Part shown: one piece after another, positions 1 through 15,000 of the stretch
How positions within the stretch are numbered: the stretch's first letter is position 1
Layout: every line of letters begins with the position of its first letter
Assembly: GCA_965261725.1 (NCBI GenBank)
Contig: CBDHDU010000044.1
Span: 124,001 to 188,000, forward strand
Reading direction: 5' to 3'
DNA: 64,000 bases
Source: CANDOC01 sp965261725
GTDB lineage: Bacteria; Pseudomonadota; Gammaproteobacteria; Pseudomonadales; Endozoicomonadaceae
The notes under the pieces: generated by a model
What the model saw: the letters and a program-made list of their open reading frames with translations, nothing else
The model's database searches: none
Told to the model about the DNA's origin: nothing
Translations under genes and position numbers: made by a program

Positions 1-3000
1 TTGAAAAAATGATCTTCCGTATTAGGTACCGGATACTGAGAACCAATTTCCTGAGTATTCTGAGGCGAGTATCCATATGAGCCCGTCGTGGATACCGTAT
101 AGCTTGGAGAGTTGATATACCAACTGGCGGTATCAAAGGTCCCATTCTGATAAATCACGTTACCGTCATTCAGAGCAGCATCCAGTGCTACACCATTCAG
201 GCTGGCATCATGAATAGTAAAGTTACTGGTATTTACACCGGTAACTTCCATTCCCTGTAGTCCTTTGGTGATAGTCAGGGTTTCAATCCGCCCGTAATCA
301 CCACTGCCAATATCCATAGTGATCTTGGTGCCGTCGCTCAGTACAAACGACTCCTGCATTCCACCGTAGTGGCGACTGGCAATAGACTTGTCAAAATCAT
401 TATCGTCATTAAAGTCTATTCGTGGCCCATAAAGGTTATTGTCCCGGACAATCACTTTACTGCCACTGGAGTCGAACAGATCAATACCACTGCCATTACC
501 ACGCACAAAAATGGAATACCCGTTATCGAGCGTGATGGTATTTCCTGAGTGACTCCAGGTCACCTCATCAAGATGCTCAACTACCCGACCAATATCCGAG
601 AAGCTTTCTGTTTTCAGGCCAGTATCCGCAACCACTTCATTCTCAAGCTGACCGTCAACATAAACCTGTGTTTCACCTGAGGCTTCATCCCGGGTGATAA
701 CAACATGGTGCCAGCTGCCATCATTAACCGCTGTCGTACTGATCGCACCTTGCTGTTCACCGACATTCAGGGAGATATATCCGTTGGCATCCAGTTGTCC
801 CCAGGCAATATCATTATCGCCGGGTTTACTGATCCCCATGATACCGGCGCTGCTATCGGAATCGGTGGTATTAATCCAGAAGGACAATGTAGAGGTGCCA
901 CCCAGCACCGGGCTCAGTTCAGAAGAAACAGACAGATAATCATCCGTTCCATCAAACTCCAGAGCATTGTTATCAACACCTGCCACCCAGTCGGCATCAG
1001 ACATATTGTTGAGCGTGGCATCGCCGGTACTACCCGTATTATCTGCTGCTGTTGTGCCGCTGGTTTCATCCAGATTCCAGAAGCCAACCAATCCGTCAGT
1101 CGCAACATCACCAACCGTTAGTGACGCTGCATCAGCAACCGGGATTACATCGAAAGTAAAGGTTTGGGTGCTGGAGTACAGTTCTCCGTCAGAGAGTCTG
1201 AAATCAAATGCAGCGTAACTATCACCACTGTCATCAGCAGCGGGTGTAAATACCAGTAGGCCAGCATCTATATCTGCTTTCGAAATAACCTGGTCAGCGT
1301 TAACGGCTACACCATTCAGAGTCAGGGAACCGGCTGCGGGCAAGCTGATAATCTGCATAGAATGAAGAGCGGATCCGTCTTCATCACTGTAACCAAGATC
1401 AGCGACTGTCAGTGTATGGCTCGAACCTTCATCAATTGCTACGCTTGTATCTGCGGCATCCGGTGCATCATTAACATCAGTAACATAAACCGTATAGGTG
1501 CGACTCACCGGAGTAATACCATCAGTTACCTGAATGGTGATGGTATGAGATTCACTATCTTCGTGATTTAGCTGGTTGCCATCTGCAACAGTAATTTCGC
1601 CGGTACTGTTGTTGATAGTAAAGCGTCCACCAGCATCATCAGTCAGGGAGTAAGTTAAGGTGTCACTGGTATCAGTATCGGTGGCTGATACAGAGCCTAT
1701 AGATGTTGTGTTACTGCTGTTTTCTTCAATATGGAAAGCATCAACAAGCTGGTTATCAACTGTATCTGCCTGATAAACGGCTCGAACCTGTTCAGCGGTT
1801 AGTGCTTCATCGTAAACCGCAAACTCATCTACAGCGCCATCCAGATGACCATCACCACCCCAGTGACTCTTACCAATATAATTATTGCTACGCACCATCT
1901 CTGCCGGAACTACGCCCGCAGCCTGCCCCGCAAGTTCACCATTTTTGTATACACTCATGGTGCCATCACTGGCTATGGTTGCAGTCACATGCACCCATTC
2001 ACCGACAGTGAAGAAGTCACTTATTTCCAGTGAAGCATCAGAGCCTCCTCCGGAGCCCTGATAAATATGAAAGCCCAGTGTATTGGTTGTACCGGTATGA
2101 CCAATCAAAATATTTTCATTGGCCTGACCGTTACCAAAATCAAATACTCTTGACCACGCCTGACTAAAGCTATCGAATTTCACCCATGTAGAAACAGACA
2201 TCGCTCCACCGGTCTGCAACCCGGCAAGATCACCATAACCACTGGAACCATTCATTTCAAAAGCAGTACCGGAACCATCATGACCAGCTCCCAAAGATGC
2301 ACTGCCACTCAGAGTAATATCGTTACCGTTACCGCTCGCATCGGTGGCGTCATCAAAGCTGTAAGCAGCGGTCACACTGTTGATCATCGAATGACCAGCC
2401 AACTGAGGACCGTCATTGGCTCCGGTAACAGTGATCGTAACGGTATTGGTTGAGAAATCGCCCTGAGAATCTGTTACCCGATAATCAAAGCTGACATCCC
2501 GGCTTTCTCCCTGAGCCAGATCCTGAAAATCACTGCCGGGATTAAAGGTATAACTGCCATCCGGGTTAATGGTTAATGTGCCCGATGCTGGCTGCGTTTC
2601 AGGGGTGAAAGTCAGGATTTCTCCTACATCCCTGTCGATAGCTGTCAGCTGACCAACAATTGCTGCACTGTCTTCTCCCAGAGTGACCGTACCACTCAAT
2701 GCTTCCGGTGCCCGGTTCACATCAATCGTCAGTGTTGTGGATGCATCATCGGTACCGTCGGGAGCGGTATAGGTGAAGACATCCTGTAAGGTTCCGGTTT
2801 CAAATTCATATTTCAGGGCATTGATTTCATGACTGGTCAGAGCCCGGTCATAAATGCGCGCTTCATCAATAAACCCGTCAAACCCATAAACATCTGCCGG
2901 GTCATCCACACTGCCATCATGAAACTTGGTACTACCGCGAGTGATATTCCCTTCATTGTTATACTGGGAGATACTGCCAAATGCGCTTTCATCTCCATGG

Positions 3001-6000
3001 GTTGCCATCGGTGCTGAAGCACTGCCAGAATCAACCAGCTCCCCATCAAGATAAGCCTGAAGGGTATTGGAGTCTGAATTCATTACCAGCGCGACCTGAT
3101 GCCAGCCCGATGAATCCATACCACTGATATCTGTACTCAGCCAGGTGCCGTTCCAGCTGTTGGTTTCTGACCAGGCACCAACATACAAAGTGCCATCATC
3201 AATGTAGAGGTTGTAACCGTTGGTACTGCCGCCTTCTTCATAAAGAATCTGGCGACCACTCAGATCATTATCGCTATCGAGTTTGAATTCAAAGTTGATA
3301 GTGCGCTGGCTCTTACCTCCGGAGTAATCATTCAATTCTGTGGAATCAACCAGATCAACCAGTGCCTGATTCCCATCAAACTGCACAGCATTGCCTTCAA
3401 CACCGCCACTGGCAAAAGTTGCACCGTGTTCAAGAGCACCATCGTTAGCATCAGTATCCGCCGGAGCAGTATCGGCAGCCGTGGAGCCGCTGGCTTCATT
3501 AAAGGTCCAGTGAGCAACCAGATCAGAATCAAGATCAAGTGATGCCGGGGTATAAGTCCAGTTACCATCTTCAGCAATGCTCAGGCTACCAAAGAGCCCA
3601 TCAATAGCCGTTGTGCCGGAAACAGCTGTGCCGTTAACAGCAGTTACGGTCAACGCATCACCATCAATATCGGAATCATTTACCAGTACACTACCGGCTC
3701 CGGATACCGCTGCACCTTCTGCTGTTACTTCACCGCTATTAGTATCACTGACAAGGTCAGGGCCATCATTAACCGAGGTAACATCTATCGTCGCAGAACC
3801 AGCAACATTATGACCTTCTGTGCCATCAGTAACGGTGTAATTCAACCCAATATCATTGCCGTGGAAATTCGCTGTCGGGGTAAACGTCCAGGTATCGTCA
3901 CCATTATCTGTCAGTGTTCCATGAGCACCGTCAGCCAGTGACAGATTGGTAACGCTGAGAGCATCGCCATCGAGATCAGAGGCATTGGCAAGTAACTGTG
4001 CTTTGGTGATAACGATGGCAACATCTTCATCGGTACTGCCAAGATCAACAGCACTGACTGTTGGTGCATGCTCGGTTCCGAAAACCGTGACTTCCGTTAT
4101 TGCTGTGGACTGGGTACCAGCATCGTCACTGATGGTGTAACGTACTCTGACAGTTTCACTGTCGCCGGATTTCAGGCTGCCAAAGTCGCCATTGGGATCA
4201 AACTGCAATTTGCCATCAACAATGCTGGCAACGCCTTTTCCTGAAAGTGAATTGCCATCAGCATCAACAATTTCCACAGCATCCAGCGTTAAGCTATCGC
4301 CCTGATCCACATCAGAATCATTGACCAGCACATCAAAAGACAGTGTCTGATCTTCTTCTACATAAGCAGTGGAACTGCTCCACTCAAATAACTGGAACCC
4401 ATCGAAACCTGTATAAGAGTCACCGTTGTTATCTGTGATATTGATTTTAAAGTGGGTATAAGCGCCATCATCCCCGATCATAAACTCCTTGGTTTCACGG
4501 GGACTCCAGTTATTCACGCCAGAATGTGTATCTATGACCGTATAATTGACACCATCGGTACTGGCAAGAACCTCCCAGTCTTTGGGTTGGCGGGCACCAC
4601 TGTTAATCGCCTTGATTGAGTACATGCCAATACGCTGGGCTGAAGGCAACTCAACTTCCAACCAGCCCGAGCTTCCGTCTACAGCCCATGAGTTTTGATT
4701 ATTCGCCGGGTCAGACTCCACACCATCAAATGCTTTAAAAGCCTGATAATGTGAACCGGCATTACCACTGGCAGTAACAGTAACCCCCTGATCACTGTTA
4801 CTGCTAAGCGTTCCGATAGAACCGGTATCATTGGCGATATCAGCACTGGCTACCGGCGCATCATTAACATTAGTGACGGTGATATTCAGATTTACAGAAG
4901 AATCCAAAGCTCCATCACTGGCGGTAACTTTAACCTGAATGGCTCCCAAATCAGGATCATCAGGTGTGCCGCTGAAGGTGCGGGTGCCCGGATCAAAGCT
5001 CAGCCATGCAGGCAACGGATCACCATTCACCAGCTCGGCACTTAAAACGGGTGTTGTACCATCAGCATCACGGAAAGCATTGACATCAATGGTGTAACTG
5101 AAGGCTGATTCTTCTGCCGTCGTCTGATCCGAGATTCCCACATAACCCGATTCGGCAGGTCCTGAACCTGATGGAACGTAATCAACATCATCAGAAATCA
5201 CGATCTTGTCGATCGCTGTACCATCTTCCCGCATCCACAGATTCAGCTGATGGGTACCCGGTGCATCAACTTCAATGGTTACCCGGCCAGCACTGTCCAT
5301 CCTGTCACCGGCCCAGTCATGCCCGCTTTCATTAAAATCAATACGGGAGCCGGTTGTAATGGCTTCACCATTCAGCCCGATATAGACGCTGTCACTTCTG
5401 CCATCAGGTGCATCACCCCGGAGCCAGACATAATAAGTACCCGCAGATTCAAACTGAATATCGTAAGTCAGCTCTGAACTACGTCCGGTATAATTCTCGT
5501 TGAAGCCTTCGTCATCATTATTGGCAGTATTAACCTGATAGCCGCCGGAGGCTCTGCCGTCACTTACTACTGACCAGCTGTTACCGCTTCGGGCAACATT
5601 GCTGCTGAAGTGTTCTGCCTCAATTGATACCAACCCATCAGACTGTTCAAATACCGGAGCCGGTGAGTCATTAACATTGTTGACGCCAAGATTGAAACTG
5701 GCATCGGTTTCTTCGTTGTCATCATCAATGGCCGTCACTTTCAGATTTAACGTCGCAACATCATCATTATCCGGCGTACCAGTAAAGGTTCGGGTTGCGG
5801 CATCAAATGACAGCCAGGAAGGAAGGTCAGAGCCATCGGCCATACTGGCACGATAATCGAGCGTATCACCATCCGCATGCGTGAAAGTATTGGCAGGTAC
5901 AACGAAGCTGAAGGCCGTATCTTCTGTTGCCGTCTGATTTCCAACAGGGTTGGCAACAACGGCATCATCGTCCACCGCAGTAACATCAATTGTCGCGCTG

Positions 6001-9000
6001 GCATTTACTTCATCACCGACAGTGCCATCACTGACGGTAAAGCTGAAGCTGATATCATTTCCGTTAAAGTCACTGGTGGGCGTAAAGGTCCAGGTATTGT
6101 CCCCGTTATCCGTCAGCGAGCCATGAGCGGAATTATCCAGAGAAACACTGCTGATACTCAGGCTGTCACCATCAACATCTGAAGCATTGGCCAGCAGCAT
6201 CGCACCGGTTATAACAAAGCTGGCATCTTCATCGGTTTGCCCCAGATCGACATTACCTACCGTTGCCGCATCATTAACGGCGAGCATTTCTACCAGAATA
6301 TTTTGTAATGTTGTTGCTGTCTCGCCGGTAGAAGCTTCGGTAGCTGTTGCTGTGACGGTTATTGTGAAATCAGTATTAGCATTCGTTGCCGGAGCCAGCG
6401 ATAAAGTGTCCAGATCCCAATCAGATACATCAATTGCAGCACCGGAAGAAGTCGCGCTATTCAAGCCGTCCGTGAGTAGATAACCAGAGGGAATGCCTTC
6501 CAGTGATACTGACAGTGATTCTGAACCATCCAAATCAGCCAAAGCCGCATTCAGGCTGAAATCAAAATCAACATCCTCCGTCGCACTGATGACATTCAGC
6601 TTGTTGATGACAATGTCATCCAGCAGCGGCCCGTAATCATCGTTCTGACCGGATAGTTCCCGCAGCTCAACAACGCCACTGTCAGCATCAATCGCAGGCA
6701 ACCGGATTGTCATGCTTTCCCATGAAGTTGTGGGATCAATGGTTTGCAACACCTCACCATTCCAGACAACTTCCATCTCACTGGTATTGCTGGCTCCGGG
6801 TCTTGCCCGAACTTTAAATGTCACCTCATGATCAAAGCCGTTACTGGTATCAATGGTGTAACTCAGAACATCCAGTGTCGAAGCCGCAGCACCTTCATCA
6901 TCGTCCAGATCCATGATGAGGCCATTGCCACCGGATGAGTCCGTAACACCATATAAGCTGGCTTCATTTATTTCCGGCGTATTTGCAGAATTCCAGCCAG
7001 ATTCCAGCGAACCACTTTCAAAATCCATGGAAGTGATCTGTTCTGACGGCTGCAAATCAATAGTCGGTGTGTCAGCAACTGCATCAACGGTTACATCTAC
7101 CTGCCCCGTAACTGTTGTATGTCCATCAGTGACATCAAACAACAGCTGAGCATTGCCACTCCAGTCAACATTCGGAGTTATTGTCCAGGTATTGTCTCCG
7201 TTATCAGTTACTACAGCCTGCCCGGAATCAAGCCGGACATTACTGGCAGTCAGGCTTTCCCCTTCCACATCCGTAACATTAGCCAGCAACTCAGCTTCGG
7301 TAATGACGAAGCTGGTATCTTCTGCGATTGTTCTGGTTAGTGCTGCGCCAACTACCGGTGCATCATTTGTTCCCGTAACTGTCACGGCAACAGTGTGAGA
7401 CGTGCCATCGAGCGACTGAACAGTCAGCTCATCCGTAACCACTTCACCGTCCGACAGCGCCTGAATACTATTCTGGCTATTATCTGCGGCGTAGCTCCAG
7501 TTACCCGAGCCATCAATTGTTAGTGAGCCATAAGTACCGGTAACAGTTTCTGCCGTAAAGCCTGCTTCACCCGCATCAGGATCAACGACATCCAGCTTGC
7601 CGGTTGCAGTCAATGTTGCGGCTGCATCTTCTGTTACTGTTCCAGCGTCATCACCGGAAATAATGGCGGTGTCCGCAACAGGCGTTACATTCACCCGAAC
7701 CAGATTGTTTACTTCAAAGCCGGGCGTACCGTCACTGACGACATAAAGCATTTCCAGCATGCCGTTAAAATCAGGTGCGGGTGTCAGCATCCAGGTACCA
7801 TCGTTATTATTAACAATGTTATGTCCGTTTCCGGGCAGCTGGATGCTGGTTAAGGTCAGAGGGTCGCTGTCCGGGTCGGAAACCGCATTCAGAATGGAAG
7901 ATTCATTGATAATCAGGCTGTTGTCTTCTGCCAGTGTGCCCAGATAAACCGGAGCCCCGCTTCCCTGATCGTTAGCGCCCTGAATCGTAACGGAAATATC
8001 ATGGGTGGTGCCGTCCACGGCCTGAACCGTAATCACATCTGTCAGAGATTCAGTGACACCCAGCGCCTGAATATCTGAATCGCGTGAATCGGCAATGTAT
8101 TGCCACTGTCCACCGGCATTAATTGTCAGGTCACCATGGGTACCGGTCAGTGTTTCAGCGACAAATGATGCTTCATCATCTACATCAGAGATAGTCAGGT
8201 TGCCGTCAGCAATCAGTTGCTGCTCACCCAATGGACCATAGCTGCTGAAGTCGTCCTCTGTAACGCTGCCGGTATCAACGCCACCAATAATTGCCGCATC
8301 ATTAGCTGGCTGAATATCAATACGGATATGGTAAGGATGAGGAGCACTACTGTCGTTTGATGCTTCCGTTGCTGTCGGGATGATATAAACTGAAAAATCT
8401 TCTTCGTGATCAGGTGGTGGCGTCAGCACCATATTGGCCCAGTCCCAGCCATTGATATCAATCTGGCTGCCGTCAGATACAACCGTATTCACACCATCGC
8501 TGACAGTTGCACCGGCCGGAACCAGATCCATTACAACTGACAATGTTTCAGACCCATCCGTATCTGCCAGTGCAATGCTGACATTCAGAGGAATGGCCGC
8601 ATCTTCTTCAGTCTCAACAAAATACCCATCTGCGCTGCCATCATTAACAATTGTGATTGGCAAATCAGCCTGAGCATCAACATCCAGATTCAGCGTTCCG
8701 GTGACTGTGCCAGTGCCATCAAACACATCAAACAGAATCTGACTGGTACCCGACCAGTCTTCAGCCGGGGTAAATGTCCATGTCCCGTCGTTATTATCAG
8801 TGATAGTAACGTTGCCGCTGTCGACCCGGATGTTTTGTAGCGTTAAAACATCGCCATCAACATCTGAGGCATTTGCCAGCATTTCGACTTCTGTCAGCGT
8901 CAGAGCAACATCTTCATTGGTGCTCTCATTGATAGCAGCTGAAACGACAGGTGCATCATTAACCGGTGTAACCGATATCCGGAACTGTGTAGAGGTTGAA

Positions 9001-12000
9001 AGGTCTCCGTCACTGGCTGTCACCTTAACCATCAGGCTGCCAAGATCAGGATCATCCGGTGTTCCGGAGAATGTTCGGGTATCAGGATCGAAGCTGATCC
9101 AGCCCGGCAGCGGGCTGCCATCATTCAGCTCTGCAGAATAAGTCAGCGTATCGCCTTCAATATCGGCAAAGGCGGCTTCCGGGAACTGGTAGCTGAATGC
9201 CTGCTCTTCTGTTGCGGTCTGATCACTGATTCCGGCACTGATAACCGGGGCATCATTCGTTCCGTTTATGCTGATCGTGATCTGGTGTGTTGTGCCATCC
9301 AGCGAGGAGACAGTGATAATATCTGTCGCAACATCGCCATCATCCAGCTGCTGAATGGCTAACTGAGAATTATCAGCAGAGTAATTCCAGTTACCGTCGG
9401 CATCTATGGTCAGAGAACCATAAGTACCGGAAACAGTTTCTGCATTAAAGCTGGCTTCACCAGTATCGGTATCAGTAACGGTCAAAGCACCTGACGCTGT
9501 AAGCGTCGCCCCGGCATCTTCTGTCACTACCGCAGAGTCGACACCACCAATGACAGCCACATCATTGGTACCGTTGATCGTTACAACAATGTTATGTGCG
9601 GTGCCATCAGCAGACAGAACTTCTATGGTTTCCGTCAGACTGTCACCATCTCCAAGCACCTGAATCGCTGCCTGTGAGTTATCTGCCGTATAACTCCAGT
9701 AGCCGGAAGGATCAATTGTCAGTGCGCCATAGTTGCCGGACACGGTGGCTGCCACAAAGCTGGCTTCTCCGCTGTCCGTATCAGAGATAGTTAAAGCGCC
9801 GGATGCTGTCAGTGTCGCAGCACTGTCTTCGGTGACAACAACAGTATCAATACCGGCAATCTCTGCCGCATCATTGGTACCGTTAATCGTGATAACAATG
9901 TTGTGTGATGTGCCATCCAGAGCACTGACGGTGATAGTTTCGGTTAACTGGTCACCTAAGCCAAGTTGCTGAATATCAGCCTGACTTGTATCCGCTGAGT
10001 AACTCCAGCTGCCGTTGGTATTCAGAGAAAGGTCGCCGTAACTGCCGCTGATCGTTTCAGTGACAAAAGAAGCCTCACCGGTATCAGCATCCGCAATGGT
10101 CAGACTTCCCGTCGCCACTAAGGTGGCTGCAGCATCTTCCGTTATTGCTGCAGTATCAACACCGCCAATAACGGCGCCATCGTTAACACCTTGCAAAGTC
10201 AGCGTGATCTGATGGATTGTGCCATCCATTGTCTGGACACTGAAGGTTTCAGTGACAGTATCACCTTCCGGCAGTGCCTGAATGTCCGCTTGGGAATTAT
10301 CTGCGGTATAGCTCCAACTGCCATTCAATACAATGGTTAAGTCACCATAAGTGCCTGTCAGCGTTGCAGAGTTGAACGCAGCTTCATTGCCATCCATATC
10401 TGTGACCGATAGCTGGCCACTGGCAGCCAGATTATTCTGGGCATCAGTATTGATATCTTCAACCAGCGTTGCGGTGTCGACTCCGCCAATCACCGCTGCA
10501 TCGTTGGTGCCGTTAATATCAATTGTTATTTCGTGGGTTGTACCATCCAGTGCCGTCACTGTGATGGTGTCAGTAATCGTTTCACCACCCTGCAAAGACT
10601 GAATAGCGCCCTGACTGTTATCTGCGCTGTAACTCCAGTTGCCGCTGGTATCGATGGTCAGCGTTCCCAGCATGCCGGAAACGGTTTCTGCCTCGAAGGA
10701 TGCTTCGCCGGTATCAGCATCCGTGATATCCAGAGAACCGGATGCAGTTAAGGTAGCCGCACTATCTTCAGTCAGCACAGCACTGTCGGTTCCACTGATA
10801 ACCGCTGCATCATTGGTTCCGGTAATAGTGATGGTTATATCGTGCGTCGTGCCATCGATAGTGGAGACGGTCAGCGTATCCGTCAGCGTATCGCCGTCAC
10901 CCAGTGACTGAATTGCAGCCTGAGAGTTGTCTGCGGTATAGCTCCAGCTGCCATTAACTCCTGCGGTCAGTGTGCCATAGTTGCCGTTTATGGTTTCCGG
11001 CGTGAAGGTGGCTTCACCAGTATCAATATCAACGGCAGTCAGCACACCGCTGGTCGTTAACTGACTGCTGCTATCTTCCTGAACGATTCTGGCATCAACA
11101 CCACTGATAACCGCAGCATCATTGGCACCGTTAATCGTGATAGTGATATCATGGGTTGTACCATCAAGTGAGCTGACAGTAATCACTTCTGTCAGGCTAT
11201 CCCCATCACCCAGCGCCTGGATTGCACTTTGGCTGTTGTCTGCTGAATAGCTCCAGTCCCCTGCGGTGTTTATGATGAGGTCACCATAACTGCCTGAGAC
11301 AGTTTCAGCATTAAACGATGCTTCCCCGGTATCCGTATCGGTAATATTCAGGCTACCGGACGCAGCTAGAGTTGAGGCTGCATCCTCTGTTACAACCGCA
11401 GTATCGGTACCAGTGATAACGGCACCATCGTTAGAACCGGCAATTGTAATAGTAACGGTATGGGCTGTTCCCTCTGCCGATGAAACTGTCAGCGTTTCTC
11501 TGAGCGTGTCGCCCTGACCCAGCGCCTGAATATCTGCCTGACTGGAGTCTGCTGAATATGACCAGATACCAGAAGCATTGATGGTCAGGTCACCGTAAGT
11601 ACCGTTGACGGTTTCAGCAACAAACTGATCTTCACCCGAATCAGCATCAGCTACCATCAGTGTGCCGCTGGTCATCAGTGTGGCGGCATCATCTTCAACG
11701 ACTGAGCGGATATCCTGACCAGAAATAGTCGCCGTATCGTTAGTACCGGTCAGCGTGATGGTTGCGGTCTGGGTAACACTGCCGCCATTGCCATCGACGA
11801 TATCGTACTGGTAGGTGATGGTTTCAGTCTGCGTGTCAGGCAGGTAATCATAAACATCTGTATCAACAGACAGGGTGTTGCCACTCATACTGATACCAAC
11901 ATCATTTCCGCTGAGCAGCGTAATATTGGCAACGGATAATGTATCGCCATCATCCTGATCCGTGGCACCGGCCAGCAAATCAACTACATGCAAGCCGCTG

Positions 12001-15000
12001 TCTTCCAAGGCGCTTTCGTCAACAGTACTGCTGACTGTCGGATCTTCATTGATATCAAGCACTTCGATGGTGAATGTCTCGACATAACTCAGTCCGTCGC
12101 CGTCAAAAACACTGACCTCTATTTCCCGGTCACCAACTTCATGGTCAAGCGAACGACCATCCTTCAGCTTCAGTCTGAAGTCATTGGTCACTTCAAAATC
12201 AAGGTCATCAACAATAAAGGTGTGACTGTCGCCCGCATCAGGGTCGGTCACAGACAAGACGCCCACGACAGCGCCCGGATTGTTTTCAGTCACACTGAGG
12301 TTGGAGAGGGAAATATCTTCCGGCCGGTCATTAGCCGCCGTTACGGTGACTGTGCTGGTTGCCACCTGACTGCTATCGGTGCCGTCGCTAACCGTGAAGG
12401 AAACAGTTCGGTCAGTGATGTCAGGCGATTCAGAATTATTGATGTAGGTAACACTTCTCAGAGCCGACTGATAATCAGCAACACTTGCCGTGCCGCTCAG
12501 GGTAAGAGTGCCTGAACTCACATTCCAGCTGCCGCTGATACCGTTTTGACTGGTGAAGTCCAGCTGATCTTCGGATGAATCATAGGCACCACTGATGGAG
12601 ATCGTGGCACCCGACAGTGTCGTATGGTCAACATCACTCAGAGTTAAAGCTGTATCAATTGCCTGAGCTGACTGGTTTTCAGTAAAGGACAGGGTGGATC
12701 CGGCTGTAATTTCCGGCGCATCGTTGGTGCCATTGATGGTCACGATAATATTGTGCGATGTGCCATCAACCGCCGTCACCGCGAAAGTATCTTGCAGCGT
12801 ATCGCCATTACCCAGACTTTGAATGGCATTCTGAGTGTTATTGCCGGTCCAGCTCCACAGCCCGGAAGCATCCAGCGTCAGATTGCCATAAGTGCCGGTC
12901 AGGGTTTCCGGCGTAAATTGATCTTCACCGTTATCCAAATCGGTGATGGTCAGGGTTCCGCTGGTGCTTATCAGGTTATTGCTGACACCGGAATCTTCCG
13001 TAACACTGCCGGTATCTACACCGCTGATCACTGCCTGGTCATTGGTTCCTGTAATTGTAATGGTGCTTTGCTGGGTAACCGAGCCACCATTGCCATCAGC
13101 AATATCGTATTGGTAGCTCACGATTTCCATCTGACCATCCGCCAGATAATCGTAGGCATCCGGGTTTATCTGAAGATCATTACCATCCGCGGTAAGACCT
13201 GTGGCGTTACCACTGAGGCGCACCAGATTAACAACACCCAGCACATCACCAATATCGACATCGCTGGCACCTGCCAGCAGATCAACGGTTGTCGCCGCGC
13301 TGTTTTCAGCAACGGTTTCCGTAATATCACTGGCAACAACCGGAGCGTCATTAACTGCAGTAATATTGATCTGGGATGTTCTGACAGCACTGTTATCCAA
13401 ACCATCCGAAACAACGAAGCTGATGGTTCTTGGAGAAGTATCCGGAGACTCTGAATTATTGAGGAAGGTGACTGATCTCAGCGCTGCCTGATAATCGGCA
13501 ACAGATGCGGTACCGGTTAATGTCAGGGTGCCTGTTCCTGCATCCCAGCTGCCGGTAATGCCATTCTGATCAGTAAAACCAAGCAGATCCTGATCTGCTG
13601 CAAAGTTTGAGCTGACTGAAACAGTGGCGCTTTCAATGGATGATGAATCCACATCTGTCAGTGTTATAGCCGGATCAACCGCTGTATCACCCTGATTCTC
13701 GGTATAAGCAAGAACACCACCCGCAGTGAGGACAGGAATATCATTGGTTCCGGTGATTGTGACCTGTGCCGTCTGGCTGACAGCCGCACCGTCAGGGTCA
13801 ACAACGTCATAACTGAATATCAGTGTTTCCGTTTCGCCATCGGCAAGGCTGTCGTATACATCCGGATCAACAGTAATCTGGTTACCACTGAATGAAACGC
13901 CGCTCACATCACCACTGTCCATGGTGAAGTTGGCAACGTTCAGTGTGTCTCCATCTTCATCTGAGGCATGCTCCAGCAGATCAACGGTAAAGACCACTGT
14001 ATCTTCGACGGCTGTGGCAGTAATACCGGAATCAACTTCCGGTGCATCATTCACATCCGTCAAATTGACGGTATAGGTGCGGGTATCAGTCAGTTCACCA
14101 TCAGAAACCTGAACCGTTATGCTGTGGGAGTTACTGTCCTCATAATTCAGACCAGCAGAATCAAGAACACTGATTTGTCCGGTACGGCTGTCAATTTCAA
14201 AGCGGCCACCCGCATCATCAGTGAGGCTGTAGGTCAGCGTATCGCCATCTACATCTGATGCTGAAACACGACCAACTGCCGTACCGTTATTACTGTTTTC
14301 AGCCACAACAAATGATGAGGCTGGCTCTGTATCACCGTCCTGATAGATATTTTGAATCAGCGGTTCATCATTAACCGCCTGAACTGCAACTTTCAGTTTT
14401 CTCTCGATCGTGACCGACTGCCCTGTCGCACTTTCTGTCGCTGTGGCTCTGAAAGTCAGATCAAAATCATCATGACTGTTTTCGGGAGGAGTAACCTGCA
14501 GGCTGCCGTATTCCCAGCCGGTAATATCTATCGGGCTGCCGTCAGCGGTAACGGTAAAATCACCATCACTCAGCTCAGCACCGGCGGGCACGCCCGCTAA
14601 CTCAATCGCCAGAACTTCTGAACCATCGGTATCTGTCAGTGCTGTTGATACATCAATCGGGATTGCAGTGTCTTCATTGGAGGAGACAGCATACTGGTAA
14701 GCCGGATCATCACTTTCATGGATTCCCAGACTTCTGACTTCAATATCATCCAGCAGCGGGCCAACACCTTCATTCTGTGAAGCCGGTTCACGAATCACCA
14801 GTTCTGTGGTTGCTTCTCCGGTATTGGGTAAAACAACTTTGAACTCACCCCATGTTGTTGTCGGATCAAAAGTTGCAACCACACTGCCGTTCCACAACAC
14901 CTCTACATCATCGGTGCTGTCGTAGTTATCTCGCTGTTTTATCCACAGACTGACTTCGTGATCCTTACCGTTGCTGGTATCAACATCATATCGAAGTGCA

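Noticed and set aside
9240..11745. CRISPR-like periodicity
   Set aside because: The period is about 310 bp, units are coding and diverged throughout, and there are no short identical repeats with unique spacers.
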